A stretch of DNA of 64,000 nt from Vibrio lentus (GCF_030409755.1 NZ_JAUFQE010000002.1:2542001-2606000), one strand, 5' to 3'; shown: positions 13,517 to 23,533, numbered from the stretch's first letter. Notes: generated by a model from the sequence alone, not told the origin. Program-made: numbers and translations.

Positions 13517-14332
13517 TCATGATAAAAGCTTTGATGATCTTTTCTCCGCCACTTTGACTTCATCCCACATGGAATCAAGCTGTTGTAGAGAAAAGTCGGT
13601 CAAAATTTTATCTTGCTGACGAACTTTTTGTTCCACACCTTTAAAGCGGCGTGAAAATTTCAGATTGGCTTTATTGAGAGCCGTTTCTGGATTTTTACCC
13701 AAATGTCGCACTAAATTGACGGTAGCAAACAACAAATCACCCAGTTCTTCTTCAACTAAATCTTCGTTTGGCGTTACTTGAAGTGCTTCTTCTAGCACCT
13801 CATCAACTTCCTCTAAAACCTTGTCGGCGACTGGCCCAATAGAGTCCCAATCAAAGCCAAATTTCGCGACTTGCTTTTGAATTTTTGTAGCACGCGAAAG
13901 TGCAGGTAGAGAGTTTGGTATTGAGTCTAGAATACTTTCTTGAGTTTTGCCTGCCTGTGCTTTCTCTTTGGCTTTTTCAGCTTCCCAGTTGGCATTAATT
14001 TCTTCATCACTGGCAAACTCTGTATCAGAAAATACATGTGGATGACGGCGCGTCAGTTTCTCATTGATACCGTCGACCACATCAGAGAATTCAAACAAGC
14101 CCTGCTCTTTCGCCAATTGGCTGTAGAAGATTACCTGAAACAACAGGTCACCCAACTCTTCTTGTAGGTTCGGCCAATCTTTGTTGTGAATCGCGTCCAC
14201 CACCTCGTAGGTTTCTTCGATAGTATGCGGCACAATTGTTTCAAAATTTTGTTTCAAATCCCAAGGACAGCCACCTTCAGGATCGCGCAGCTTAGTCATA
14301 ATCTGTTCAAGTTGTTCAATCGGGTGATTCAT
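13517..14332 (-). CDS. mazG: Nucleoside triphosphate pyrophosphohydrolase MazG
   Basis: Hydrolyses (d)NTPs to monophosphates; in E. coli it lowers ppGpp and softens nutritional stress. It is 271 residues from [20 protein letters not shown], with an AGGAAG ribosome site seven bases upstream. It has two tandem MazG domains. The first carries [13 protein letters not shown] and [15 protein letters not shown], and the second EVDEVLEEA and [20 protein letters not shown]. It lies downstream of relA on the same strand, as in E. coli (without mazEF here), separated by a repeat-rich gap. Confidence 0.95.
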   Translation of the reverse strand: MNHPIEQLEQIMTKLRDPEGGCPWDLKQNFETIVPHTIEETYEVVDAIHNKDWPNLQEELGDLLFQVIFYSQLAKEQGLFEFSDVVDGINEKLTRRHPHVFSDTEFASDEEINANWEAEKAKEKAQAGKTQESILDSIPNSLPALSRATKIQKQVAKFGFDWDSIGPVADKVLEEVDEVLEEALQVTPNEDLVEEELGDLLFATVNLVRHLGKNPETALNKANLKFSRRFKGVEQKVRQQDKILTDFSLQQLDSMWDEVKVAEKRSSKLLS

Positions 14333-14387
14333 CGTTTTCTTCCTATTCACTGTCTTTGATTTTTAAATTTATAACGTCTTCTAAAAC

Positions 14388-14422
14388 TAAAAAAGGTGAG
14401 CAGCCAAAACCACTCACCTTTC
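14388..14422. terminator. Terminator between relA and mazG
   Basis: An AAAGGTGAG stem pairs with CTCACCTTT. It is flanked by an A-run on the left, which reads as a T-run on the minus strand for transcripts from relA, and by a T-rich stretch on the right. Confidence 0.75.
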
Positions 14423-14431
14423 TATTTTTTC

Positions 14432-14527
14432 AGTCATCCTCAAGAGCGAAGAATGAGCGAGTTGGGGATCTCAAATCGCTTGGCGAGATTCCCTATCACG
14501 TTCGTCCCTCACTGTAGGGAATGACGA
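14432..14527. repeat. Palindromic intergenic repeat element
   Basis: A 96-base element with ends TCATCC and GGAATGA and internal GGGATCTC and GAGATTCCC, so two hairpin-forming halves lie back to back. The right half matches the segment at 10254-10293. It looks like a dispersed REP/BIME-style unit rather than a gene, and it contains no open frame of note. Confidence 0.6.
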
Positions 14528-14549
14528 GTATCTTTGTTTTACTAAGTAA

Positions 14550-14651
14550 TTGGCTCTTCTAACAAGGCAACAAACTTACGAGACTTCTGAGCATAGCTTG
14601 CCTATGTGATGAAGCGAGTATAGTGTGCAGTTAACACAGTTAGAAAGCCAA
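14550..14651. mobile_element. MITE-like element with inverted ends
   Basis: About 102 bases bounded by near-perfect inverted repeats: TTGGCTCTTCTAAC (14550-14563) and GTTAGAAAGCCAA (14639-14651), which differ by one inserted base. The interior holds a small hairpin (CATAG-CTTGC-CTATG, 14592-14606) and no coding frame. No clear target-site duplication is visible. Calling it a mobile element is an inference from the end structure only. Confidence 0.45.
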
Positions 14652-14665
14652 GTACGACGTAAAAA

Positions 14666-16891
14666 CTAGCCGAGGCGTTTTACGCTCATCACATCTTTGA
14701 TTTGCTCGACACGGCTCGTCACTCGACTCAGAATTTCAATGTTGGTCACTTCCAAATCGAAATCCATCACCGATAGCTGACGTTTATAGTCAATACGGCT
14801 CTTCATTGTCGTCACACTGACTTTTTCGTTCAAGAACAGGGATGTTATGTCTTTCAACAAGCCGGTACGTTCTAGCGCCTCTACACGCAGCGTTAAGATA
14901 TACGAGCCTACAAAACCATCGCCCCAGACTGTATCGATAATACGTTCGGGAGCATGCAGGTTAAGTTCACTTAACTGTTCACAATCGCTGCGGTGTACTG
15001 AGATACCACGCCCTTGAGTAATGTAACCTTTGATCACATCGCCCGGGATCGGCTGACAACAACGAGCCAAGTGGGTCATTAAGTTATCGACACCTTCAAC
15101 AACGACAGCATCCTTTTTCGGGCGGCTCTGATGCGCAGGCTTATTGTCAGACTCAAGCAGTTTCTCTAATGCTTTTTTGTCTTCTTCTTCCGCCGTTGGT
15201 TTGTTGACCAAAGCATTGATGTGATTAACGACTTGGTTAATACGTAAATCGCCGCTACCAATACCCGCATACAATTCATCTGGAGTATTAACGTTGAATC
15301 GTTTCAGCGCATATTGCTCAGCATCTTTTAGTGTTGCACCGACTCTGCCTAGTTCAACTTCTAAGATATCTCGTCCAGCTTCGAGGTTTTTCTCACGACT
15401 CTGAGCACGGAACCAAGCGTTAATTTTTGCACGAGCTCGACTTGAATGAACAAAGCCTGTGGTCGGGTTTAGCCAATCACGTGATGGATTCGGTTCTTTT
15501 TGAGTGATGATCTCAACCTGATCGCCCATCGCCAACTTATGAGTAAACGGAACGATTCGACCCGCTACTTTGGCACCGATACAACGGTGTCCAACCATCG
15601 AGTGGATGTGGTAAGCAAAGTCCAACGGTGTTGCACCCATTGGTAAATCGACCACATCTCCGCGAGGTGTAAAGGCATAGACACGATCATCAAAGACTTG
15701 GCTACGTACTTCATCCAGCATCTCGCCAGAATCCGACATCTCTTCTTGCCAGTCGATAAGCTTACGCAACCAAGTAATTTTCTCATCGTAGCCACTGCGT
15801 ACGCCGCTAGATGCACCTTCTTTGTATTTCCAGTGCGCAGCAACGCCCAATTCAGAGTCTTCATGCATCTGCTTGGTACGAATCTGAATTTCAATGGTCT
15901 TGCCTTCAGGGCCAAGAACTACGGTATGAATCGACTGATAACCATTCGGCTTAGGGTTCGCAACATAGTCATCAAATTCACTAGGTAGGTGTTTATATTT
16001 GGTGTGAACCACACCTAAGCCGGCATAACAGTCTTGCAGTTGGTCGGCGATAATACGCACCGCACGCACGTCAAAAAGCTCATCAAACTCTAAGCCTTTT
16101 TTCTGCATTTTGCGCCAGATACTGTAGATGTGTTTTGGTCGACCGCTGACTTCAGCATTGATGCTTGAACGGTTCATTTCTGACGTGAGATCGTCAACAA
16201 AGTCGGTGATGTATTGTTCGCGCACAATACGCCGCTCAGACAGCTGTTTAGCAATCTGCTTGTATGTATCTGGTTGTTGGTAGCGGAAAGCGTAATCTTC
16301 AATTTCCCACTTTAGCTGACCAATACCTAAACGGTTTGCAAGAGGCGCATAGATGTTGGCACACTCTTTTGCTGCCGCACGGCGCACAGCATCAGGGGCC
16401 TTTTTCACTTCTATGAGGTTACAAATTCGCTCTGCTAGTTTAATGACTACGCAGCGGAAATCATCCACCATGGCCAATAGCATTCGTCGAACATTATCGA
16501 CTTGACCCGAGGCTGCACTGCCTTCAAGGGTGACATTTAGCTGGCCCAAAGCCGCCATTTCTTCGACGCCATCAATCAGCTTTACGGTTTCCTTTCCGTA
16601 ACTTTCTTCAAACGCTTCGCGCTCAAAAACACCGCTTGATACGACTGGGAAGAGTTGCGCCGCCACTAAAGTAGCGCGATCCATAGACAAGGTGACCAAG
16701 ATTTCGATCATCTCGCGACCACGCCAAAGCAAAAGTTCACCTTGCTCGTGATCTTTTAATAGCTCTTCACAGTGACGATAAACTTTGGTCAGTTTATTCG
16801 AGGTTTTTGCGTCTTGATTCAGTGACGCAATCCAATTATCTAGCTCAAACTGTTCGCTTGGGTTTAAATGTGCGCTTCGTACCGCAACCAT
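14666..16891 (-). CDS. relA: GTP pyrophosphokinase RelA
   Basis: Ribosome-associated (p)ppGpp synthetase of the stringent response. It is 741 residues from MVAVRSAHLNPSEQFELDNW. The second of two adjacent ATGs is favoured by spacing from AGGA. The N-terminal hydrolase domain is degenerate (FPVVSSGVFER where SpoT-type enzymes have HDxxED), so it is synthase only. The synthetase domain (RPKHIYSIWRKM, YKHLPSEFDDYVANPKPNGYQSIH) is intact. It is followed by a TGS domain (VYAFTPRGDVVDLPMGATPL), a Cys/His-rich zinc-finger region (LARCCQPIPGD) and a C-terminal ACT/RRM domain. Confidence 0.97.
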   Translation of the reverse strand: MVAVRSAHLNPSEQFELDNWIASLNQDAKTSNKLTKVYRHCEELLKDHEQGELLLWRGREMIEILVTLSMDRATLVAAQLFPVVSSGVFEREAFEESYGKETVKLIDGVEEMAALGQLNVTLEGSAASGQVDNVRRMLLAMVDDFRCVVIKLAERICNLIEVKKAPDAVRRAAAKECANIYAPLANRLGIGQLKWEIEDYAFRYQQPDTYKQIAKQLSERRIVREQYITDFVDDLTSEMNRSSINAEVSGRPKHIYSIWRKMQKKGLEFDELFDVRAVRIIADQLQDCYAGLGVVHTKYKHLPSEFDDYVANPKPNGYQSIHTVVLGPEGKTIEIQIRTKQMHEDSELGVAAHWKYKEGASSGVRSGYDEKITWLRKLIDWQEEMSDSGEMLDEVRSQVFDDRVYAFTPRGDVVDLPMGATPLDFAYHIHSMVGHRCIGAKVAGRIVPFTHKLAMGDQVEIITQKEPNPSRDWLNPTTGFVHSSRARAKINAWFRAQSREKNLEAGRDILEVELGRVGATLKDAEQYALKRFNVNTPDELYAGIGSGDLRINQVVNHINALVNKPTAEEEDKKALEKLLESDNKPAHQSRPKKDAVVVEGVDNLMTHLARCCQPIPGDVIKGYITQGRGISVHRSDCEQLSELNLHAPERIIDTVWGDGFVGSYILTLRVEALERTGLLKDITSLFLNEKVSVTTMKSRIDYKRQLSVMDFDLEVTNIEILSRVTSRVEQIKDVMSVKRLG

Positions 16892-16926
16892 CATGCCTTC
16901 CTAGTTATTATGTTTTATACCCAATT

Positions 16927-16967
16927 CAATATGACTAACTGGTTCCACGTTAGTTCGACTCATATTG
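16927..16967. repeat. Interrupted inverted repeat between relA and rlmD
   Basis: Outer arms CAATATGA (16927-16934) and TCATATTG (16960-16967) are perfect reverse complements. Inner arms CTAAC (16935-16939) and GTTAG (16949-16953) also pair. It lies in the relA leader/rlmD tail spacer. It could be a transcript hairpin or a small dispersed repeat. Confidence 0.5.
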
Positions 16968-17027
16968 ATATCAGTGCAGGCTGCCCCGCACCTTTGTAAT
17001 ACATTTTTAAGCCTTATTTAAGGGCTT

Positions 17028-18347
17028 CTAAGCCTTGATAAAGAGAGCCATCGATTCGAGATGACTGGTATGAGGGAACATGTCCAACATGCCTAGCTTA
17101 GCCAATTGGTAGCCTTGTTTTTCTAAGCTCTCTGAATCTCTAGCTAGAGTAGCAGGATTACACGAAACATAAACCACACGCTTCGCTCCTAACCCTGAAA
17201 TTTGATCAACGATCCCACTCGCTCCAGCACGAGCTGGATCGAGTAAGATTTTATCAAATCTTTCTTTTGCCCAAGGTTGTGAAGACAACTCTTCTTCAAG
17301 GTTTGCTTGGTAGAATTCTGTATTGCTTAATTGATTCAAAGCTGCATTAGACGTTGCCTGCTGAACCATTTCATCGACACCTTCAACCCCCACCACAAAC
17401 GCAGATTGTTGTGCGATAGGCAGACTGAAGTTGCCCAAGCCACAAAACAGGTCGAGCACTCGCTCATCGGCTTGAGGCTCTAACCATTCAATCGCTTGAG
17501 TTACCATCTGCTGATTGACCTTTTGATTCACTTGAATGAAGTGGTTTGGCTCAAAAGGTAAGGTTACGCCGGTTTCGCTATAGCTTGGCGTATCACCCAC
17601 TAAACGAATCAACTTGTCAGTTTCTGGCATAGAATACAGCGTAGCGCCTTCTGACTGAGCCAACTCAATCAAAGATTGCTCATCTTTTTCAACCAAAGGC
17701 TTAAGGTGGCGTAGCACCATGACTGGACCAGTATCCCCGATCACTAATTCAACGTGTCCTAAAGAAGTAAGATTGCTGAAAGTATTCAGTAAACTTTTCA
17801 GCTTTGGCAGCAAGATATTGAGACGAGGGTCAAGCACCGCACAATCGGTAATATTTTCAATCCGCTTGCTTTGCTTTTTGCGGAAACCAAATTGAAGCTG
17901 CTGTGTCTTTTTATCGACAAATAAGCTGATGCGCGCACGGCGACGATAACCGGTTTCATCACCAATAATCGGTTCAACAACATCGGTTTTATCCGTTTGG
18001 TATTGGCTCATCAGATGGCTCAAAGACTGCGCTTTATGTTCTACCTGAGAAGAGTAGCCAAGGTGCTGGAGATGACAGCCACCGCACTGATTAAAATGTT
18101 TACAGAAAGGCTTCAAACGCAGTTCGCTTGGCTCCAATAATTTAATCAGTTTTGCTCGCGCAAATTTACTCTTACTCTCGACGAGCTGAATAACAACCTG
18201 CTCACCCGGCAATGCGCCATCAATGAAAACAGGCTTATTCTTCTGATAAGCAATCCCTGCCCCATTGTGATCCATTCGTTCAACCAAAACCGATTGGTGC
18301 TTGGTCTCGAATTGAGTTTTCTTTTTTGGTTGAAAAAAACGTGCCAT
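17028..18347 (-). CDS. rlmD: 23S rRNA (uracil(1939)-C5)-methyltransferase RlmD
   Basis: Methylates U1939 of 23S rRNA using AdoMet. It is 439 residues. There is an N-terminal TRAM domain (about residues 15-75). Iron-sulfur cysteines follow: Cys82, Cys88 and Cys91 in [10 protein letters not shown], and Cys169 in NITDCAV. The methyltransferase domain carries [15 protein letters not shown] and the catalytic cysteine in [13 protein letters not shown]. It is upstream of relA on the same strand, and the rlmD-relA-mazG neighbourhood with divergent barA matches E. coli. Confidence 0.95.
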   Translation of the reverse strand: MARFFQPKKKTQFETKHQSVLVERMDHNGAGIAYQKNKPVFIDGALPGEQVVIQLVESKSKFARAKLIKLLEPSELRLKPFCKHFNQCGGCHLQHLGYSSQVEHKAQSLSHLMSQYQTDKTDVVEPIIGDETGYRRRARISLFVDKKTQQLQFGFRKKQSKRIENITDCAVLDPRLNILLPKLKSLLNTFSNLTSLGHVELVIGDTGPVMVLRHLKPLVEKDEQSLIELAQSEGATLYSMPETDKLIRLVGDTPSYSETGVTLPFEPNHFIQVNQKVNQQMVTQAIEWLEPQADERVLDLFCGLGNFSLPIAQQSAFVVGVEGVDEMVQQATSNAALNQLSNTEFYQANLEEELSSQPWAKERFDKILLDPARAGASGIVDQISGLGAKRVVYVSCNPATLARDSESLEKQGYQLAKLGMLDMFPHTSHLESMALFIKA

Positions 18348-18512
18348 TGCTTGTGCCTAATGTATCTTTTAATAAGTAATTTGTATCCAGGACTCACTAT
18401 TATGCCTTGGAATCATTGTCGAACGTCACGGCTTTGATTAAGCTTACCGTTCACTTAACCGCCATTGTGCGCGTTATTTTCCCATATCCAGACCTCGATG
18501 TAATTAAAGAAC

Positions 18513-21326
18513 ATGACCAGATATGGCTTAAGAGCCCGTGTAATTACCTTAACTCTAGCTCCAACCCTAATTATTGGGCTGCTATTGAGTGCATTTTTCT
18601 CATTTAACCGCTATCAAGACCTTGAGGGTCAGGTGGTTAACACTGGTACTAGCATTATAGAACCGCTTGCGATTGCGAGCGCATCAGGCATGCAACTCGA
18701 AAGCCGAGAGTCTGTTCGCCAGCTCATCAGCTATGCGCATCGAAAAAACTCTAACCTTGTGCGCAGTATCGCGGTATTTGATGATCGCCATGAGTTGTTC
18801 GTAACCTCAAACTTCCACCCCGACTTTGAAAGCCTCACTTATCCCAAAGATAAGCCGATACCGCATTTGAGCTCTTCGAACCTGCTCGATAACACGCTGA
18901 TTCTCAGGACGCCCATCATCGCTGAGGGGCAATACATCAACTCAGCCAACGGGCAATCGCAAGCGAACCAAGCAATCGGCTATATCGCGATTGAGCTCGA
19001 CTTATCTTCATTACGATTACAGCAGTATCAAGAGGTGTTTTCTGCTTTCTTGGTGTTGATTCTGGGACTTGGTTTATCGGGCGTGTTTGCGTTCCGCTTA
19101 ATGCACGATGTAACTCAACCGATCACGCACATGAAAAACATGGTTGACCGGATTCGACGTGGTCACCTCGATGTGCGTATCGAAGGCAAGATGCATGGTG
19201 AGCTAGATTCACTGAAAAACGGTATCAACGCGATGGCAGTATCGCTATCAGAGTATCACGTTGAGATGCAACACAGCATCGACCAAGCCACGTCAGATCT
19301 ACGTGAAACCCTAGAGCAATTAGAGATTCAGAACGTTGAGTTAGACATTGCGAAAAAACGCGCTCAAGAAGCAGCACGTGTTAAGTCTGAGTTCTTGGCT
19401 AACATGTCTCACGAATTAAGAACGCCGCTCAACGGTGTGATTGGCTTTACTCGTCAGATGCTTAAGACCCACCTGTCGACCAGCCAAACCGATTACTTGC
19501 AGACCATTGAGCGCTCTGCCAATAACCTACTCAGCATCATCAACGACATTCTTGATTTCTCGAAGTTGGAAGCTGGTAAATTAGCACTCGAAAACATTCC
19601 ATTTGAATTCCAAGCCAGCCTTGAAGAGGTTGTGAACCTTCAAGCAACCAACGCTCATGAGAAAGGCCTAGAGCTGACCCTTAAGATCGATCCGAAAGTA
19701 CCACCAGGCGTTGTTGGTGATCCGCTGCGTATTCAGCAGATTCTAACCAACCTTGTTGGTAACTCAATCAAGTTTACCGAGCGTGGCAATATCGATATCA
19801 GTGTTGAACTTCGTTCTCAGACCGAAGACAACATTGAACTTCAATTCATGGTTCGAGACACCGGTATAGGTATCTCGGAGCGTCAACAGGCTCAGCTATT
19901 CCAAGCCTTCAGCCAAGCAGATGCGAGTATCTCTCGCCGTTATGGTGGTACAGGCCTTGGTCTCGTTATCACACAGAAATTGGTAAGCCAAATGGGCGGT
20001 GAGATCAGCCTCACTAGTCGCCTGCACCAAGGTTCAACCTTCTGGTTTACCTTAAGGCTATCAACGACTGATATGCCAATGACCGAGCTTATCGAAACTC
20101 AATGCCTACAAGACAAACAGTTACTGTTGATCGAGCCGAACATGCAAGCGGCATCGATTACTCAGCAGATCCTAACCCAAGAGGGCTTAGTAGTAACGTA
20201 CCGTTCGGTTATGCCTGACGAATCTACCTCGTATGACTACGTTCTACTTAACTTAGCCGCGAACCAAGAGTACCAACTTGATACCGTCAGTGGTTGGGCG
20301 ATTGGGGCGAAGAAGATTGCTCAGAACGTGATTATTGGTACGCCAAGTACCGAACTTGCATTGGGTGAGCAATTGATGAAAGAGGTTGATGTTCAATGCA
20401 TTACCAAGCCTCTCTCACGTAAGAAACTGCTACAAACTCTGATCTCTAATCAAGCACCAACCTTGATTGCACCAGCGATTGAAACACACTCAGAAGAGAA
20501 GCTACCGTTAACGGTACTGGCGGTCGACGATAACCCAGCCAACCTGAAGTTGATTACTGCGTTATTGAAAGAGCGAGTAGAAACCGTGATCAGCTGTACT
20601 AATGGTCAACAAGCGATCGACAAAGCGACTAGCACACCATTTGATATCATCTTCATGGATATCCAAATGCCACAAATGGATGGAGTGACCGCTTGTAAGC
20701 ACATTAAAAAACTCGCTAACAACGCCAACACACCGATTATCGCAGTGACCGCACACGCCATGATGGGTGAGCGAGATCGACTGCTAGCTGCGGGCATGGA
20801 TGATTACCTAACCAAGCCTATCGAAGAGCATGTCTTACAGCAGGTTCTGCTTCATTGGAGCCCAGCTTCAGAGGTTGAACATATCAATAAAATAGACCCT
20901 GAACATCCTGCCGTTGCGGTTGAGATAGATAATAGCCAGCCACAAGAAACAGAAGCGAACGTGCACAAAAACATCATCATTGATTGGCAGGCCGCAATGA
21001 AGCAAGCCGCTAACAAAGAGGATCTTGCACGCGACATGCTGCGAATGTTAGTGGACTTTATTCCTGAGGTTTACGAAGCCGCAGAGAAAGCAATAGAAGA
21101 CAACGACTTCCCTGTTGAAGAACTAATACATATCATCCACAAGATGCACGGCAGCAGCTCATACAGCGGCGTGCCAAGACTAAAATCGGTATGTGCAACG
21201 ATAGACAAAGAGTTGCGCTCAGGCACTTCCATTGAGGCTATAGAGCCGGAGCTATTTGAATTGCAGGATGAATTAGATAAGGTTCAGGCAACAGCGATTC
21301 ATTACTTGCAGCCGATTAACAGTTAA
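18513..21326 (+). CDS. barA: Hybrid sensor histidine kinase BarA (VarS in vibrios)
   Basis: Tripartite membrane sensor kinase that phosphorylates the UvrY/VarA regulator and so controls CsrB-type sRNAs, CsrA activity, carbon use and virulence in vibrios. It is 937 residues. Two membrane helices (about 12-32 and 174-196) bracket a periplasmic sensor. HAMP follows (about 197-250), then HisKA with the phospho-acceptor near His300 in NMSHELRTPLNG. The HATPase has DTGIGISERQ and GTGLGLVITQKL. The receiver domain has its acceptor near Asp716 in FMDIQMPQMDG, and the C-terminal HPt has His876 in IHKMHGSSSYSG. A degenerate receiver-like segment lies at about 535-645. It is divergent from rlmD, as in E. 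coli. Confidence 0.95.
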   Translation: MTRYGLRARVITLTLAPTLIIGLLLSAFFSFNRYQDLEGQVVNTGTSIIEPLAIASASGMQLESRESVRQLISYAHRKNSNLVRSIAVFDDRHELFVTSNFHPDFESLTYPKDKPIPHLSSSNLLDNTLILRTPIIAEGQYINSANGQSQANQAIGYIAIELDLSSLRLQQYQEVFSAFLVLILGLGLSGVFAFRLMHDVTQPITHMKNMVDRIRRGHLDVRIEGKMHGELDSLKNGINAMAVSLSEYHVEMQHSIDQATSDLRETLEQLEIQNVELDIAKKRAQEAARVKSEFLANMSHELRTPLNGVIGFTRQMLKTHLSTSQTDYLQTIERSANNLLSIINDILDFSKLEAGKLALENIPFEFQASLEEVVNLQATNAHEKGLELTLKIDPKVPPGVVGDPLRIQQILTNLVGNSIKFTERGNIDISVELRSQTEDNIELQFMVRDTGIGISERQQAQLFQAFSQADASISRRYGGTGLGLVITQKLVSQMGGEISLTSRLHQGSTFWFTLRLSTTDMPMTELIETQCLQDKQLLLIEPNMQAASITQQILTQEGLVVTYRSVMPDESTSYDYVLLNLAANQEYQLDTVSGWAIGAKKIAQNVIIGTPSTELALGEQLMKEVDVQCITKPLSRKKLLQTLISNQAPTLIAPAIETHSEEKLPLTVLAVDDNPANLKLITALLKERVETVISCTNGQQAIDKATSTPFDIIFMDIQMPQMDGVTACKHIKKLANNANTPIIAVTAHAMMGERDRLLAAGMDDYLTKPIEEHVLQQVLLHWSPASEVEHINKIDPEHPAVAVEIDNSQPQETEANVHKNIIIDWQAAMKQAANKEDLARDMLRMLVDFIPEVYEAAEKAIEDNDFPVEELIHIIHKMHGSSSYSGVPRLKSVCATIDKELRSGTSIEAIEPELFELQDELDKVQATAIHYLQPINS

Positions 21327-21345
21327 AAGTTAGCGGTTGGCTGAA

Positions 21346-21371
21346 AGCAGTAAGCAGTTAGCAGTTAGCAG
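21346..21371. repeat. Heptamer tandem repeat (T[A/T]AGCAG)n
   Basis: Three full seven-base units plus a partial one, directly after the barA stop. The unit differs by one base from the TAAGCAC repeat at 59986-60020. Confidence 0.75.
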
Positions 21372-21394
21372 TAAATTGAACGCATTCAGATAAT

Positions 21395-21426
21395 AAAAAA
21401 GCAGAGCCATGAGCTCTGCTTTTTTT
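21395..21426. terminator. Bidirectional terminator between barA and acpS
   Basis: A stem AAAAAAGCAGAGC paired with GCTCTGCTTTTTT, with loop CATGA. A-run and T-run flanks serve both converging genes. Confidence 0.92.
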
Positions 21427-21521
21427 AACTTGAATATTTGGTCAGTGTTAATCAATTCGTTCGTAGCCTAAACACGCTCGCTGTCTAAGCAGACGACTAA
21501 ACACATGGTTCAGTCCAAAGC

Positions 21522-21902
21522 TTACGACTCAAGTAATACCGTCGCCACCGCGTAGTGGCGTTCATCGGAAATCGTCAGATGAATCGACTTTGTTCCATTC
21601 GCCAGTGCAATTTCCTGAGCTTTTTTATGCAAACTCAAAACGGGCTTGCCATGCTCATCGTTCGATATTTCAAAGTCATGAAAGGTCACACCAAGCGCTA
21701 TGCCCGTGCCGAGCGCTTTCGATGCCGCTTCTTTAGCCGCAAAACGCTTCGCAAGGTAACGCCCTTTTTGCTTAAGCTGCTGGAATACTTCAAATTCAGA
21801 ATCGGTCAAAATACGTTGAGCGAAAGCCTCACCACTTCGTGATAGTGCTTTTTCTACACGTTCGATTTCTGCGATATCTGTACCTAATCCAACAACAGCC
21901 AT
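21522..21902 (-). CDS. acpS: Holo-[acyl-carrier-protein] synthase
   Basis: Transfers 4'-phosphopantetheine from CoA to apo-ACP for fatty acid synthesis. It is 126 residues, the usual size. The metal/CoA motif [14 protein letters not shown] and the signature [16 protein letters not shown] are intact. It ends the pdxJ-acpS tail of the lepA-to-acpS gene run and converges on barA. Confidence 0.96.
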   Translation of the reverse strand: MAVVGLGTDIAEIERVEKALSRSGEAFAQRILTDSEFEVFQQLKQKGRYLAKRFAAKEAASKALGTGIALGVTFHDFEISNDEHGKPVLSLHKKAQEIALANGTKSIHLTISDERHYAVATVLLES

Positions 21903-21956
21903 GTTTACCTTACTATTAAACTTCGATTTATTGATTCTATTGGTTTTTGATTAACC

Positions 21957-22013
21957 ACTTAACTACTTAACTACTTAACTACTTACTAATTACTAGTTAC
22001 TAGTTACTAGTTA
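21957..22013. repeat. Tandem repeats (ACTTAACT)n and (GTTACTA)n
   Basis: Three eight-base ACTTAACT units are followed by a transition unit and then GTTACTA heptamers, filling the space between the acpS start and the pdxJ stop. Slippage would change the spacing of the two genes but not their coding sequence. Confidence 0.75.
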
Positions 22014-22018
22014 GAAAG

Positions 22019-22756
22019 TTAAGCGTTGTTACGTGCTGTTTCCATGATTGCTTTCATGTCTGCAACGGCTTTGTTCAAACCATCAAACACTGCGCGTCCC
22101 ATGATCGAGTGACCGATGTTCAGCTCGTAGATCTCAGGGAGTGCCGCAATGGGCGCTACGTTGTGGTAAGTCAGACCATGACCAGCATTCACTGTAATAC
22201 CTAGATCATCTGCGTAGCTTGCGCCTGCTGCAATCTTTTTAAGTTCATCTTGCTGATCTTCTTCTGTTTTCGCATCAGCGTAATGACCAGTATGAAGCTC
22301 AATAAACGGCGCACCACATGCTTTTGCTGCATCGATTTGCTCACGATCTGCATCGATAAATAGAGAGACCTTAATACCTGCAGCCGACAGTTTTTCGGTC
22401 GCCGCTTTGATTTTCTCTAGTTGACCAACAACATCCAAGCCACCTTCAGTCGTTAGCTCTTCGCGTTTTTCTGGAACTAAGCAAACGAACTCAGGATTGG
22501 TATCGAGTGCGATTTGAACCATCTCGTCCGTCACGGCCATCTCAAGATTCATGCGAGTTTGGATTGTCTCAGCAAGAATGCGTACATCACGGTCAACGAT
22601 ATGACGGCGATCTTCGCGTAGGTGAATGGTGATGCCGTCAGCACCTGCACGTTCAGCAATTTCAGCTGCGTGTACTGGGTCTGGATATTTAGTACCACGT
22701 GCATTACGTAGTGTTGCAATATGGTCGATATTAACGCCTAAAAGGATTGAGCTCAT
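22019..22756 (-). CDS. pdxJ: Pyridoxine 5'-phosphate synthase
   Basis: Condenses 1-deoxyxylulose 5-phosphate with 3-amino-2-oxopropyl phosphate in vitamin B6 synthesis. It is 245 residues. [34 protein letters not shown] and [11 protein letters not shown] are the family motifs. Its ATG overlaps the recO TGA by four bases (ATGA), so translation is coupled. epd, another B6-pathway gene, lies at 49295 in this window. Confidence 0.96.
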   Translation of the reverse strand: MSSILLGVNIDHIATLRNARGTKYPDPVHAAEIAERAGADGITIHLREDRRHIVDRDVRILAETIQTRMNLEMAVTDEMVQIALDTNPEFVCLVPEKREELTTEGGLDVVGQLEKIKAATEKLSAAGIKVSLFIDADREQIDAAKACGAPFIELHTGHYADAKTEEDQQDELKKIAAGASYADDLGITVNAGHGLTYHNVAPIAALPEIYELNIGHSIMGRAVFDGLNKAVADMKAIMETARNNA

Positions 22757-23481
22757 TTTCCAATACTCCGTGCTCTAGAGAGGGCTATTGTTGGCATAAA
22801 TAGCTCTCTACTTTTTAATGGTTTGCCGCCAAGATACGGCTTTAAGGCTATGCGTGTAAAGCGTTTTGCCGCTTTTAACTGCTCTTTAGTGATAAACCTA
22901 CGTTCACTGATTGCGATAAGTTCATCGCCCATAAAAGTGAGGTTATCTCGACGCACCGATGCGATAAAACCTTTCTGCTCTCGATAACGATAAGTCATGC
23001 TCGGATCAATCGGTTCACCGGTGCCGGCACAGTGTAAAAAGTCGACGCCATACCCCATAGCGGAAAGTAGAGCCAATTCAAAACGACGTAGCGCTGGCTC
23101 AGGATTCTCATTATGAGCGAGTTCTGTTAAGGCATGAAGATAGTCATGAAAAAATGCGGGCATGGCCACTTCGGCCATCAACACTCGCCCAACTAATTCA
23201 TTAACGTACATGGCTGAATACAGATTAATACCGGCAAGAGGAAGCCCCAAGCTGATCGGTTCAGCTTGGCGTAACGTTTTCATTGAACCATTGCCAGACC
23301 ACTTAAGCAGCAGAGGCGTAAAAGGTTGCAATGCACCTTTCAAATTAGAACGCTTACTCCGCGCACCTTTAGACATCAACGTCACCCGACCGTACTCTTC
23401 ACTGAAGACGTCCAGAATCAGGCTCGACTCACTGTATGGTCGACGGTGCAACACAAAGCATCGCTGTAACCCTTCGCTCAA
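22753..23481 (-). CDS. recO: DNA repair protein RecO
   Basis: Mediator that loads RecA onto SSB-coated DNA with RecR. I choose the TTG at 23481 as start, giving 242 residues: (M)[20 protein letters not shown]. It has AAGAAGG eight bases upstream. An ATG 14 codons earlier is open, but it lies inside the terminator hairpin after era and adds non-conserved sequence. The N-terminal OB fold (about 1-80) and a helical C-terminal domain are recognisable. It overlaps pdxJ by four bases. Confidence 0.93.
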   Translation of the reverse strand: MSEGLQRCFVLHRRPYSESSLILDVFSEEYGRVTLMSKGARSKRSNLKGALQPFTPLLLKWSGNGSMKTLRQAEPISLGLPLAGINLYSAMYVNELVGRVLMAEVAMPAFFHDYLHALTELAHNENPEPALRRFELALLSAMGYGVDFLHCAGTGEPIDPSMTYRYREQKGFIASVRRDNLTFMGDELIAISERRFITKEQLKAAKRFTRIALKPYLGGKPLKSRELFMPTIALSRARSIGK

Positions 23482-23505
23482 TAACTTACCCTTCTTACAG
23501 ATACA

Positions 23506-23533
23506 AAAAGAGAGAGTTCGCACTCTCTCTTGT
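23506..23533 (-). terminator. Terminator after era
   Basis: On the minus strand a stem AAGAGAGAGT paired with ACTCTCTCTT is followed by a T-run. It lies between the era stop and the recO TTG start, and supports a separate start for recO. Confidence 0.75.

Larger units (their letters stand above)
14333..14665. other. Repeat-rich gap between relA and mazG
   Basis: This 333-base interval holds, in order from the left, a terminator, a palindromic repeat and an element with inverted ends (listed separately). I see no gene in it. Confidence 0.7.

Noticed and set aside
23482..23523. ATG start for recO 14 codons upstream
   Set aside because: It overlaps the era terminator hairpin and adds non-conserved cysteine-rich sequence. 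The TTG at 23481 has a good ribosome site and gives the family N-terminus.
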